Assembly (NCBI RefSeq): GCF_030372065.1
Contig: NZ_JAUDEA010000002.1
Coordinates: 124,001 to 188,000 of the forward strand
Direction of reading: 5' to 3'
DNA from: Thermophilibacter provencensis
GTDB taxonomy: Bacteria; Actinomycetota; Coriobacteriia; Coriobacteriales; Atopobiaceae
DNA length: 64,000 nt
Position 1 is the stretch's first letter. Each line of letters opens with the position of its first letter. Positions 1 to 8,612 of this stretch are shown one piece after another. The notes under the pieces were generated by a model. It was given only the letters and a program-made list of their open reading frames with translations, was not told the DNA's origin and did not search any database. A program made the position numbers and the translations under genes.

Positions 1-527
1 AAGTACGGAAGAAAATGTGCGCTACGGCTGAGCGCGAGGACATCCGTCTGATCGCGGATGACGGTCGCAGCAATGCTTATCAGCGCCGCGAAAACAAGGC
101 CAGGGGCAGGCTTGAGCCGTGCGAAGAACGGGACGAGCAGATACCAGGTCGCGAGCGAAACGAGATACCAGGGGGCCGAGGGAAGGTCGAGAACTCGCAG
201 GAGGGTGAGGCTCTGTCCGGCAAAGAGCCGGAGCGCAACGTTAAACGCAATGCCCAGCGCAGCGTAGGTGAGCACCCGATCCACCCGCTGGCGCCCCTCC
301 CCGTCCACGGCATGCTTGGCGAAAAAGCCCGAGACGAAGATGAACAGCGGCATGTGAAAGAGGTAGATGAGGTCATACACGCCAGAGACGTAGGGCCTCT
401 CGGTGTGTATCGGCAAGAGAACATGGCCGATGACAACCAGAAGGATGAGGATGCCCTTGAGAGCGTCCATCCACTCGATTCGACGTCCCGGAGCGCTTGT
501 GGGCGCCACCATGCCCCTCTCCGCCAT
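1..527 (-). CDS. membrane acyltransferase, C-terminus cut by window edge
   Basis: Partial gene whose first 175 codons lie in the window and whose 3' end runs off the left edge. The product begins with a short cytoplasmic stretch, then MDALKGILILLVVIGHV and, further on, FHMPLFIFVSGFFAK. Both are hallmarks of the fucose 4-O-acetylase/acyltransferase-3 family of multi-pass enzymes that O-acylate surface polysaccharides. Several hydrophobic segments follow, as expected. The start chosen is the ATG ending at 527, preceded on the minus strand by AAGAAGG about 9 bases upstream; in-frame ATGs at 512 and 470 are alternatives. It is divergent from the glycerophosphotransferase at 669, so a role in decorating the same surface polymer is plausible. 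Family call is confident; the substrate is unknown. Confidence 0.8.
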   Translation of the reverse strand, partial: MAERGMVAPTSAPGRRIEWMDALKGILILLVVIGHVLLPIHTERPYVSGVYDLIYLFHMPLFIFVSGFFAKHAVDGEGRQRVDRVLTYAALGIAFNVALRLFAGQSLTLLRVLDLPSAPWYLVSLATWYLLVPFFARLKPAPGLVFAALISIAATVIRDQTDVLALSRSAHFLPY

Positions 528-668
528 TGACCACCGCCTTCTTTTGGCCTTGACCAGCGTAGGTGATTATAGCCACCAAGGGGAAGGGCCACTACCTTGC
601 GGAGCACAGCATATCGGCTAATATTAAAACTTGTTTGATACGCTCCCCCATCATATGAGGTGTAACAC

Positions 669-1940
669 GTGGCACTATCCAGAGCCGCCCTTAAGAAAAG
701 GGTCAAGAGCCTTGCGAAGACGTCGTACTTCGCACGCTCAACGTTCAACTCGCTGCAGGATTACCGTCGCCGGCGCTACTTCAGAAGCGTGGCAAAGGAC
801 ATTCCCATAGACGACAAGCTCGTGATTTTTGAGTCCTTCCTCGGAAGGCAGTATGCCTGCAGCCCCCGTGCCATCTACGAGGCGATGAGGTCAGACCCCC
901 GCTTTGATGACTACCGCTTCATCTGGGTTTCTCGCAAGCCCGATGACCTGAGAAAGCGCATAGGGGACGAGCGGACCACCGTCGTAAAGTACCTCACCAG
1001 AAGCTATCTCAGAGCCTACGCGCGCGCCAAGTTCTGGGTCACCAACTGGCGCCTGCCCGCGGGGCTCTGCAAGCGAGAGGGACAGGTCGTCATTCAGACC
1101 TGGCACGGAACGCCCCTCAAAAAGATCGGCATGGATCTCACCATCGAGGGCAACGCCACGACCTCGCAGCGCAAGGGCCACCGCTCCTACCTCAACGACG
1201 CCAAGAAGTACGACTTCTTCGTCTCCCCCTCGGCGTTCTGCACCAGGGTCTTTGCGAGTGCGTTTGGCCTCACGCAGCTCGGCAAGGAGAACGTGCTCGT
1301 GGAGACGGGCTACCCGCGCAACGACCGCCTCTTCTCGTTTAGCCGGGAAGACGTTGACGACATCAAGCAGCGGTTGGGCATCGAGCCGGGCAAGCGCGTC
1401 ATTCTCTATGCCCCCACGTGGCGCGACAACCAGCACACCCTGGGCGTCGGGTACACCTTTGACCCCGTCGAGCACCTCGAGCGCTTCCTCGACAGCGTGC
1501 CCGACGACTCCATGGTCATCGTTCGCCTGCACTACCTGGTTGCAAACAAGGTCAATCTGAGCGCTTATCGCGGCAAGGTCATCGACTGCTCGCGCTGGGA
1601 GGACATCAACGACCTCTACATTGTGAGCGACGTTCTCATAACGGACTACTCGAGCGTCTTCTTTGACTACGCCAACCTGCGCAGGCCCATCCTCTTCTAT
1701 ATGTACGACCTCCAGGAGTACAGCTCTTCCGTGCGTGACTTCTACATTGATCTTGACGAGCTCCCGGGCCCCATCATCGAGACCCAGGAGGAGCTCATCG
1801 ACGCTCTTGCCAACACAGAGAAGATTGCCCGGCAATATGCCGACAAGTACCAGACCTTCATTGACACCTATGACTACCTCGACGACGCCCATGCCGGTCT
1901 GCGCGTCGCGGAGCGCTGTATTTTGGGAATCGAGGGATAG
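669..1940 (+). CDS. CDP-glycerol glycerophosphotransferase family protein (TagB/TagF-type)
   Basis: 423 aa. The family transfers glycerol phosphate (or ribitol phosphate) from the CDP form to a lipid-linked or growing wall polymer at the inner membrane face. Diagnostic motifs are present: QTWHGTPLKKIG near residue 144, GYPRNDRL, LYAPTWRDN near 245, and TDYSSVFFDYANLRRP near 324, which together form the Glyphos_transf catalytic fold. No transmembrane helix is evident. The start is GTG at 669 with GAGG 8 bases upstream. The next gene follows after 3 bases, so the two are almost certainly co-transcribed. It closely resembles the product at 5594-6892. Whether it acts as primase, polymerase or a sugar-polymer modifier cannot be told from sequence. 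Confidence 0.9.
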   Translation: MALSRAALKKRVKSLAKTSYFARSTFNSLQDYRRRRYFRSVAKDIPIDDKLVIFESFLGRQYACSPRAIYEAMRSDPRFDDYRFIWVSRKPDDLRKRIGDERTTVVKYLTRSYLRAYARAKFWVTNWRLPAGLCKREGQVVIQTWHGTPLKKIGMDLTIEGNATTSQRKGHRSYLNDAKKYDFFVSPSAFCTRVFASAFGLTQLGKENVLVETGYPRNDRLFSFSREDVDDIKQRLGIEPGKRVILYAPTWRDNQHTLGVGYTFDPVEHLERFLDSVPDDSMVIVRLHYLVANKVNLSAYRGKVIDCSRWEDINDLYIVSDVLITDYSSVFFDYANLRRPILFYMYDLQEYSSSVRDFYIDLDELPGPIIETQEELIDALANTEKIARQYADKYQTFIDTYDYLDDAHAGLRVAERCILGIEG

Positions 1941-1943
1941 CTC

Positions 1944-4757
1944 ATGTTTGACGTCTCTGTAATCGTTCCGGTTTACAACGGCGAGAAAACCGTTCGCGAG
2001 GCCCTGAATGCGCTTCTTGGCCAGACCCTTGGCGACCGCCTGCAGATCGTCGTTGTGGACGATGGAAGCACTGATTCGTCGCTCGAGATCATCAGCTCCT
2101 TTGCAGCGCGCTACCCCACTCGCATCCAGGCGCTTCACATTGAGAACTCCGGCGCGGCCCACGCGAGAAACGTTGGACTTGAACATGCCGAGGGCGAATA
2201 CGTGGGGTTTCTCGACTGTGATGACTCCGTTGACACGACCATGTTCCAGAAGCTCCTCGAGCTGGCCCGCAGCGAGGAATCTGACATCGCAACGTGTGGC
2301 TACCTGCGCGTTGAGGGCGATGACGTCCAGCGCAGGGACTATGCTCGCAGGCCCTGCTTTGGCTACCCTCTCGTTCAGGCGCCCTCGCTCATACGCCGAA
2401 ACGTCCCCTACATCTGGAACAAGCTCTTCAGGCGAGACTTCCTTTTGGAAAACGAGCTCCGCTTTGATGAGACCCTCAGAATCTACGAGGACCTGCTCTT
2501 CACCTATACCGCCTTTGCCTGTGCAAACAAGGTTGTGCGCGTCCACGAGACGCTCTATGTCTACAACTTTGCCCGAGAGAACTCGCTTACCGTCGATTTC
2601 TCCGAGAAGCGCCTGGACATTGTTCCCGCCTTCACCAAGCTCATTGAGACGTACCAGCGTCGCGGCCTGTTCCTCCACGTTGAGGAGGAGCTTCTCCGCT
2701 GCTTCCTCACGCACTTTTACGTGGTCCTCGAAAACAGCTCGCTCAGCTCCCTCAGAAGTCCCGAGGCGAGGCTCTTTACGACGGAGTGCTTTGACTTTCT
2801 TGACGAGCACTTCCCCTGGTGGAGGCACTTCGACGTCTTCTTCAAGCAGACAAAGCGCCCCCAGACGCTCTATGGGAGCCGCCTGTTTATCAAGGCCCTG
2901 CTCAACGCCCCCGAAGGAGCCCGTTTTCGGATTCTCAAGCAAAGGAAGGCACGCCGGCGCTGGGCCGGTCGCTCGCGCGCGGGTCGCGTCTTTGTCGAGA
3001 CCATGCAGACGCAGGAGATCGACCAGACGAAGGTCGTACTCGACTCCCAGCGTGGTGACAACCTCAACGGCAATATGTTCTACCTGCTCCGCTACTTCCT
3101 TGAGGAAGAGCGCTCCCTAGAATGGACCATCTGCGTCACCTATCGAACCGCGGCGTCGAGGCGTGCCTTCGTGGCGCTCATCAACGCGTCCGGCCTCGAT
3201 CTGAGCCGCATCAAGCTGCAGAAGTACAACAGCGTGACCTACGCCCAGAACCTCGCCACCGCACGCCTCGTCTTCACGGATACAAGCCTTCCGGTCTACT
3301 ACCTCAAGAGGGCTGGCCAGACCTATCTCAACACGTGGCACGGTACCCCGCTCAAGTGCCTGGGCCGAGACATGGAAGAGGGCTTTGCGGGCACCGCCAA
3401 CCTCACCAAGAACTTCATGGCCGCGGACTACCTCGCGTTCCAGAGCCCCTACATGAGCGAGTGCATGAAGAGCGCCTACATGTACGACGGCTTCACGCAC
3501 GCAACGACGCTGCTCGAGGGGTACCCGAGAAACGAGCCATTTGCCGATCCATCACGTGTGTCAGACGAGGTAAGGGAAGCGTTCCTCTCGCTCGAAGGCG
3601 AAGCTGGCGACGGCCCCTCCGACCTCCAGCGCATCGCGTACCTTCCCACGTGGCGCGGATCTGCCGCAACCAACGTTGCCGAGAAGACCGACGTCGCCGA
3701 GCTTCTTCGGGAGATTGACGAGCGCCTTGACGACCATCAGGTCATGTACGTCAAGCTTCACCCCTACGACGGCTCGCGCGTCTCCTTTGCCTCCTACCGC
3801 CACGTTCGCCCCTTCCCCAAATGTGGGGAGACGTACGCCGTGCTTTCCCTGTGCGACGTGCTCGTGACAGACTATTCGAGCGTGTTTTTCGACTTTGCCG
3901 TCACCGGGAAGCCCATCGCCCTCTATACGTACGACCGCGAGGAGTACCTGCGCGAGCGCGGCCTCTACCTTGACATTGACGACCTCGGGCTCCCCTGCGC
4001 CAACACGGCCGAAGAGCTTGTCGAGCTTCTCTCCAGCTGCGGCGAGCGCTCGGAAGAGGCCGCTGCCCTTGCGGGGCGCTTCTCGCCCTATGAGTCTTCC
4101 TCTTGCTCAAGGAGGCTCGTTGGGGCATGTCTTGGCCAAGAGCGTGGTCTGCGAGCCGAGGTGCCCGCCGCCCCTGTGGAGAACGCTACGGTTCTGTTCT
4201 GCGGAGACCTAAGGTCATCCCTCACCGCACGGGCCGTGCGCAGCATGCTCGATGAGGTGCCGGCGAGCGAGACGCTCTGCCTTACCTACGACGTCAACGT
4301 CTCGTGCAACCTCTCGCTGCTCAAGGACGTTGACCGCTCCGTCAGGCTGTTCGGCAGATCCTACCCGCTCACCGCCACCACACAGAAGGAGCGCGCGCTT
4401 CTCGCAGACTTGGAGCTTAGCCCCAGTCTCTCGGAAAGGCACATCGACGAGCTCTGCGGGATTGCGCGTCGCGAGGCACAGCGCTCCTGGCCAAACGTGT
4501 CCTTTGAAAGGGCGATCGTCTACGGCCCGGACTCGCTCAACAACCTCATCCTTGCAACATGCGTGGCAGACAGCTGCGTTCTTGCCTTCGACACGATTCA
4601 CGACCCGAGTCTCATCGAGCACATCCCTCGGTGGCTGCTCAATCGCTTCTCGACAATCGTGCTCCCCCAGAACTGCGGCATTCCCGAGGGGATAACCGCA
4701 CAGGTGCGGCACTGGCGAGGCGCCGAGAAGGACGGTCTCTCCGCACTTCTCGCCTAA
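1944..4757 (+). CDS. bifunctional glycosyltransferase 2 / CDP-glycerol glycerophosphotransferase
   Basis: 937 aa fusion. Residues about 3-230 form a GT-A family 2 glycosyltransferase: VSVIVPVYNG at the start, VVDDGSTDS near 40, and the metal-binding DCDDS near 92. Residues about 350-700 form a CDP-glycerol glycerophosphotransferase with WHGTPLKCLG near 464, YPRNEP, YLPTWRGS near 566 and TDYSSVFFDFAVTGKP near 641. One protein could therefore add a sugar and a glycerol phosphate to the same acceptor. The last roughly 220 residues match neither domain and I do not recognise them; they contain FCGDLRSSLTARAV and a Cys/Leu-rich segment. It lies 3 bases after the preceding transferase and is probably its operon partner. 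A hairpin follows at 4786-4821. Confidence 0.88.
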   Translation: MFDVSVIVPVYNGEKTVREALNALLGQTLGDRLQIVVVDDGSTDSSLEIISSFAARYPTRIQALHIENSGAAHARNVGLEHAEGEYVGFLDCDDSVDTTMFQKLLELARSEESDIATCGYLRVEGDDVQRRDYARRPCFGYPLVQAPSLIRRNVPYIWNKLFRRDFLLENELRFDETLRIYEDLLFTYTAFACANKVVRVHETLYVYNFARENSLTVDFSEKRLDIVPAFTKLIETYQRRGLFLHVEEELLRCFLTHFYVVLENSSLSSLRSPEARLFTTECFDFLDEHFPWWRHFDVFFKQTKRPQTLYGSRLFIKALLNAPEGARFRILKQRKARRRWAGRSRAGRVFVETMQTQEIDQTKVVLDSQRGDNLNGNMFYLLRYFLEEERSLEWTICVTYRTAASRRAFVALINASGLDLSRIKLQKYNSVTYAQNLATARLVFTDTSLPVYYLKRAGQTYLNTWHGTPLKCLGRDMEEGFAGTANLTKNFMAADYLAFQSPYMSECMKSAYMYDGFTHATTLLEGYPRNEPFADPSRVSDEVREAFLSLEGEAGDGPSDLQRIAYLPTWRGSAATNVAEKTDVAELLREIDERLDDHQVMYVKLHPYDGSRVSFASYRHVRPFPKCGETYAVLSLCDVLVTDYSSVFFDFAVTGKPIALYTYDREEYLRERGLYLDIDDLGLPCANTAEELVELLSSCGERSEEAAALAGRFSPYESSSCSRRLVGACLGQERGLRAEVPAAPVENATVLFCGDLRSSLTARAVRSMLDEVPASETLCLTYDVNVSCNLSLLKDVDRSVRLFGRSYPLTATTQKERALLADLELSPSLSERHIDELCGIARREAQRSWPNVSFERAIVYGPDSLNNLILATCVADSCVLAFDTIHDPSLIEHIPRWLLNRFSTIVLPQNCGIPEGITAQVRHWRGAEKDGLSALLA

Positions 4758-4785
4758 CGAATGCACTGCAGGCTTCTCACGAAGA

Positions 4786-4821
4786 AGGCGGGGCGAGGCC
4801 ACGTTGCGCCTTGCCCCGCCT
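4786..4821. terminator. hairpin between convergent genes
   Basis: AGGCGGGGCGAGGC (4786-4799) pairs with GCCTTGCCCCGCCT (4808-4821) with one G-T wobble and a loop of eight. It lies between the converging glycosyltransferase and tagD genes, so it can serve both strands. The T-runs on either side are weak. Confidence 0.6.
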
Positions 4822-4845
4822 CTTGGTAAGCGCACCAAGCCCGAG

Positions 4846-5289
4846 CTACTCCTTGAGCTCCTTCTTCACGTCCGTGGTGGAGATGCCGTCCGTGCGGTCG
4901 AGGAAGACGAGGTTGCAGTAGTCCTTGAGGTAGTCAAAGCGGGGGCTGTCCGCCCAGTCGGCGCCCATGACCACAGTGTCGATGTGGTAGGTCTGGATGT
5001 CGGAGATTTTCTGCTCCCAGCTCTCCTCGGGAATCACGAGGTCAACGTAGCGGATGGCCTCAAGCATCTCCTTGCGCACGCCGTAGGAGTAGAAGCTCTG
5101 CTTGCCCTTGGAGGCGTTGAACTCGTCGGTCGAGAGGGCCACCACGAGGTAGTCCCCCAGCGCGGCCGCGCGGCGCAGCAGCCGGATGTGCCCGTAGTGC
5201 AGCAGGTCAAAGGTGCCGTACGTGAGCACGCGGCGAATGCCCTTGTAGTCATCGCCGGAGGAAAAGTGAACGTTTGGAATGTCAGCCAT
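4846..5289 (-). CDS. tagD: glycerol-3-phosphate cytidylyltransferase
   Basis: About 147 aa. Makes CDP-glycerol from CTP and glycerol 3-phosphate, the donor used by the glycerophosphotransferases on both sides. The nucleotidyltransferase signature YGTFDLLHYGHI (HxGH) is present, followed by LSTDEFN, the IPEESWEQKI segment and the C-terminal RTDGISTTD that resembles the TagD RTEGISTT motif. The whole family length is covered. The start chosen is ATG at 5289, with GGGGGAG very close upstream; an in-frame GTG at 5301 is the alternative. A TACAAT -10-like box for this strand lies at about 5326-5331. The gene stands alone between two repeat- or hairpin-containing gaps. Confidence 0.93.
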   Translation of the reverse strand: MADIPNVHFSSGDDYKGIRRVLTYGTFDLLHYGHIRLLRRAAALGDYLVVALSTDEFNASKGKQSFYSYGVRKEMLEAIRYVDLVIPEESWEQKISDIQTYHIDTVVMGADWADSPRFDYLKDYCNLVFLDRTDGISTTDVKKELKE

Positions 5290-5366
5290 GCGCTCCCCCA
5301 CTCGGGTCTCTTACAGACGAATTACATTGTACTTATGAGGGGATGATTTGCACATGGCACCGTGTG

Positions 5367-5593
5367 AGAAACCGTCGGCGCGGGTCCACGGTCCCGAAAT
5401 AGGGGACGCTGGCCGACGGTTCTTCTCGCCAAAGTGTCGGAATCGGTCCCCAGCTTATTCGGGGACCGCAACCGACGGTTTCTCAGCCGAGAATGACGGT
5501 GCAGGTCCCCAAACCCGGACTCGTGGACCACTGGCGACACCAATAAAGCCAGAAGCGTCGGCGCGGGTCCACGGAACTGCCGGCCCTTCTCGC
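5367..5593. repeat. intergenic repeat cluster, family D
   Basis: The gap between tagD and the next gene is filled with short repeats. GTCGGCGCGGGTCCACGG occurs twice as a direct repeat (5374-5391 and 5557-5574), each time preceded by AGAA. AACCGTCGG (5370-5378) is inverted at CCGACGGTT (5413-5421) and again at 5472-5480. A separate perfect stem CGGTCCCC/GGGGACCG occupies 5444-5468. TTCTCGCC follows the inverted copy at 5423-5430, GCCGAGAA lies at 5486-5493, and a further TTCTCGCC abuts the stop codon of the downstream gene at about 5588. No open frame here resembles a protein. Confidence 0.75.
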
Positions 5594-6892
5594 CTAGCCC
5601 CAGATGCGATCGATCACGCGCTCGGCGGCGTGGCCGTCGTCCTTGGGGCAGAACCGCTGCACGTACGCGTCGTACGCCTCTCCGTAGCGGGCCCAGTACC
5701 CCTCCGGGTCCTTGAGCGTGCGCACGAGCTCCGCCGTCTCGCGGCAGTGCGGGCCAGGAATCTCCGCAAGGTCAAAGTAGAAGCCGCGAATGTCGTTGGC
5801 ATAGGTCTCGTAGTCCGGGACGAAGAGCATGATGGGTCGGCGCAGGATGGCATAGTCAAACATCACGCTGGAGTAGTCCGTCACCAGGGCGTCCGCGGCA
5901 ATATAGAGGTCGTTCACGTTGTTCCAGGCAGAGACGTCAATGACAAAGCCCTCGTACGCCGTGAAGTCAAAGTGGTTGGCGATGTAGTAGTGCGGGCGGA
6001 AGAGCACCACCCACTCCTCCCCCAGCTCGCGGCGCAGGAGATCAAAGTCGATGAGGTAGTCAAAGGTGTAGCCAACGCCCGCCTGGTAGGAGTCGTCGCG
6101 CCATGTGGGGGCATAGAGCAGCGCACGCTTGCCCCCCGGGATGCCGAGAAGCTTTCGCACCTGGGCCCTTCTCGCCTGCGTGGGATCGGCCGCCGCAAGG
6201 GCTATCTCGTCATTTCTGGGATAGCCTTCCTCGAGAATGACCTCGGCGCGTCGCTCCTTGGGAAGGCCAAAGGCGTCCGCCAGGTGCTGCGAGGTGTACG
6301 GCGAGGGAGAGAGCAGGTAGGTCCACTTGGCGGCGTCCATGCCAAAGCGGTCGGCAAGCTCGGAGGTGGTGTTGAGGGCGTTGGTGGTCTCAATCTCAAC
6401 GTCATAGCCAAGGCGCTTGAGGGGCGTCCCGTGCCAACACTGGACAAAGACCTGCTCGGGCTTGGGCGTCACGTACTCGGGAAGGCGCGTGTTGAGCACG
6501 AGGACCTTGGCGGCGGCAAGCGCGCGAAAGTACTCCTCGGAGCCGCGCTGAACGACCGAGACGCGCGGGTCCGCGAGCGCCTCGGCCGAGCGCATCTCCG
6601 CGGTCTTCTCGGCACCCTTGAAGCTCCACACAAAGCGATAGCCCACAAAGCGCTCCTGGCCGAGCATGGCCAGGTAGATCGCGCACGGCGAGCACGAGAG
6701 GGAGCGCCCGCCAAAGGACTCAAAGAACACGAGCCGCTCGTCAACCTCAACGTTGGCGGCAAGGCGCTGGTAGCTCCTCCCCTGACGGGCCCAGTAGGCC
6801 TTGCGGACGAGCAGGCGCGTGCGCGGCAGGTGCCTGAGCACGCCAAGCCCCGCGGAGCGAACGAGCCTTCGTGCGGAACCTATGGTCTTCAT
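5594..6892 (-). CDS. CDP-glycerol glycerophosphotransferase family protein
   Basis: 432 aa. It has the same architecture as the product at 669-1940, including the N-terminal segment FFESFGGRSLSCSPCAIY that precedes the catalytic fold. Motifs: QCWHGTPLKRLGYD near residue 152, EGYPRNDE, LYAPTWRDDSYQAG near 259 and TDYSSVMFDYAILRRP near 335. The expected activity is transfer of a polyol phosphate from its CDP derivative onto a wall-associated acceptor. Its first four bases overlap the end of the upstream gene (ATGA at 6889-6892), so the two are translationally coupled. The stop codon lies next to a TTCTCGCC copy. Acceptor and donor cannot be deduced. Confidence 0.9.
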   Translation of the reverse strand: MKTIGSARRLVRSAGLGVLRHLPRTRLLVRKAYWARQGRSYQRLAANVEVDERLVFFESFGGRSLSCSPCAIYLAMLGQERFVGYRFVWSFKGAEKTAEMRSAEALADPRVSVVQRGSEEYFRALAAAKVLVLNTRLPEYVTPKPEQVFVQCWHGTPLKRLGYDVEIETTNALNTTSELADRFGMDAAKWTYLLSPSPYTSQHLADAFGLPKERRAEVILEEGYPRNDEIALAAADPTQARRAQVRKLLGIPGGKRALLYAPTWRDDSYQAGVGYTFDYLIDFDLLRRELGEEWVVLFRPHYYIANHFDFTAYEGFVIDVSAWNNVNDLYIAADALVTDYSSVMFDYAILRRPIMLFVPDYETYANDIRGFYFDLAEIPGPHCRETAELVRTLKDPEGYWARYGEAYDAYVQRFCPKDDGHAAERVIDRIWG

Positions 6893-8058
6893 GCGGACTC
6901 CAGCATCTTGGGGCGAGCAAGCGCGTCCTCAAGGGCGTCGACGATCCGGGTGATTGAGCCCTCGCGAACGCCCTGGGAGCTCGCGTCCATGAAGGCAGAA
7001 AACGCCTCTGCGTCATAGGGCCGCGCGCCGAGAAGGACCTCGGCAAGCTCGTGCGCGTCGGTAAAGGAGATCGTGGACAGCTCGCGCAGAGGATCGATGT
7101 TAAGGCCGGGAGATACGCGGTACTCCTCGATGTCCGGGACGTAGAAGAGCGTTGGTCTGCCAGCAAAGCCCGCCTCAAAGGCAACGGTCGAGTAGTCCGT
7201 AATGACGTAATCCGCAGTGTGGAGCAGGTCAATCGTGGGCACGCCGCGCATGAAGGCAACGGGCGTCCCGAGCGCGCGGGCGCACTCGTGGACGCCGTCG
7301 AGCGGGTGCTCGGCAACGACGAGCCTCGTTGAGGTGCCCGAGAGGGCACTGCACAGGGCCAGGACCGCGTGCTCGAGCCACTGGGGGTCGTCGTTTCCCT
7401 TACGGAAGGTGGGCGCGTAAAGCACGGTGCGCGCGCACGAGGAAGCGTCGGGGTACGTGAAGAACGCCTCCTTGAGCGCCTTATCGGCTCGGGCGAAGCG
7501 GCGGGCTCGCGCGGAGGCGAGCGCATCAGAGCAGAGGTAGTCAATGCGCGGCAGGCCGAGTGGAACGATCTTCTCCCGGGGCACGTCAAAGGCCTCGGAG
7601 AACGCCTCGACCGCACCGGGCATGCCCGCAATCACAAAGTCGTAGCCGCGGTGCATCCTGAGCGCGCTCGCCGCGTGCGTCGAGCGCCCGGCCGCGGTGT
7701 CCAGGGACTGATAGCCAAACTTCTTGATGGCCCCGAGGGCGTGCCACTCCTGGACCACGAGCGCGCGATGGCGTCGTGGCAGCGAGACGGCGGGAACGTA
7801 GCCGTCCACCAGGCAGAGGTCTGCCGTGGCAACGTGCCACAGCTGCTGGAGCATGAGCGGGACGCTCATCTCGCCGATGGTGGCAACGCAGGACCACACG
7901 ATGCGATGGTTGGGAAAGCGACGAGCGAGCTCGGGCTCGATGAGCGAGAAGTCAAAGGGGCGCGCCGCCTGGCGAGAGAGCAGGACGATCTTCCGCTGCT
8001 GCGGAAAGAGGCTCAGGGCGCGGAACAACACGCGAATCAGCCACGCTACGAGCTCCAT
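6889..8058 (-). CDS. divergent CDP-glycerol glycerophosphotransferase family protein
   Basis: About 389 aa. It is a more distant member of the same family. The WHGTP motif is replaced by QEWHALGAIKKFG, which keeps Trp-His. The remaining motifs are recognisable: LGLPRIDYL, LYAPTFRKGND and TDYSTVAFEAGFAGRPTLFY. The N-terminal 20 residues are hydrophobic and may anchor the protein to the membrane. The start is ATG at 8058 with a G-rich but poor ribosome site; GTG at 8064 is possible. It is the first gene of a two-gene operon with the transferase at 5594-6892. The changed motif suggests a different acceptor or donor, for example a TagB-like priming step, but this is inference. Confidence 0.8.
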   Translation of the reverse strand: MELVAWLIRVLFRALSLFPQQRKIVLLSRQAARPFDFSLIEPELARRFPNHRIVWSCVATIGEMSVPLMLQQLWHVATADLCLVDGYVPAVSLPRRHRALVVQEWHALGAIKKFGYQSLDTAAGRSTHAASALRMHRGYDFVIAGMPGAVEAFSEAFDVPREKIVPLGLPRIDYLCSDALASARARRFARADKALKEAFFTYPDASSCARTVLYAPTFRKGNDDPQWLEHAVLALCSALSGTSTRLVVAEHPLDGVHECARALGTPVAFMRGVPTIDLLHTADYVITDYSTVAFEAGFAGRPTLFYVPDIEEYRVSPGLNIDPLRELSTISFTDAHELAEVLLGARPYDAEAFSAFMDASSQGVREGSITRIVDALEDALARPKMLESA

Positions 8059-8380
8059 CCCCACCCCCGTCAGATAACATTCAGCAATTCCAAGAGTTTA
8101 TAGCTCCTTACGCATTCGTGACAGCGAGATGACAAAAATGCGAGATATGTCCTCGAACCACAAAGGAGGGGGGGCAGAACGCCTCGGTTCAGGGTAATTT
8201 GCAAGCTACTCCCCAATTAGACCGCTCATTGGCGACTTTCCATCCGTTTGCCGGTGCTTCTCAATAGTTCAGTCCCATCTAGCTGCGCGTGAAGACAAGT
8301 GGAAGATGACGGCAAAGCAAGGAATATTCCCTCCGACTAGCATGTGCTCACCCCTTAATAGGTCAATACGCCTTGGGGCA
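8059..8380. other. gene-free spacer upstream of hicAB
   Basis: About 320 bases with no supported gene. It is less GC-rich than the flanking genes, lacks the TTCTCG-type repeats found in most other gaps, and shows no long inverted repeat. It separates the divergent transferase operon from the toxin-antitoxin pair and may mark the edge of an acquired segment. Confidence 0.5.
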
Positions 8381-8409
8381 TTGAATTACCTATAAAGTGA
8401 CTTTATACT
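8381..8409 (+). promoter_or_regulatory. hicAB promoter with palindromic operator
   Basis: TTGAAT (8381-8386) and TATACT (8404-8409) are separated by 17 bases. The perfect palindrome TATAAAGTGACTTTATA (8391-8407) fills most of the spacer and enters the -10 box, so a dimeric repressor bound there would block RNA polymerase. HicB proteins with DNA-binding domains commonly repress their own operon, so this is the likely HicB operator. Confidence 0.75.
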
Positions 8410-8421
8410 TTGGGAGAGCTC

Positions 8422-8610
8422 ATGGTAAAGCGAAGAGAGGTCGTAAAGCTACTAGAGATACATGGTTTTGAAAGCGCAGGCGGAACAAATCACGAGAAGT
8501 ATATTCATAAGGATGGTAGGTCAACGATTGTTCCGCGACATCGAGAAATCAAGGAGCTCACGTTTAGGCTCATCATGCAGCAATCTCACATTCATCTTCC
8601 TCGGAGGTAA
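8422..8610 (+). CDS. hicA: HicA-type mRNA interferase toxin
   Basis: 62 aa, starting at ATG 8422 with GGGAG six bases upstream; an in-frame TTG at 8410 falls inside the promoter region and is unlikely. The product MVKRREVVKLLEIHGFE then GGTNHEKYIHKDGRSTIVPRH matches the small dsRBD-like HicA toxins, with the catalytic His in the G-x-x-x-H segment and the conserved PRHxEIK. HicA cleaves mRNA without needing ribosomes when its partner is degraded. The toxin is first and the antitoxin second, separated by two bases. No phage or conjugation genes are nearby. Confidence 0.87.
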   Translation: MVKRREVVKLLEIHGFESAGGTNHEKYIHKDGRSTIVPRHREIKELTFRLIMQQSHIHLPRR

Positions 8611-8612
8611 CC

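Noticed and set aside
15-530. Plus-strand protein at the left edge
   Set aside because: The opposite strand encodes a clear acyltransferase with family motifs; the plus-strand frame is a low-complexity Arg/Glu shadow of it.
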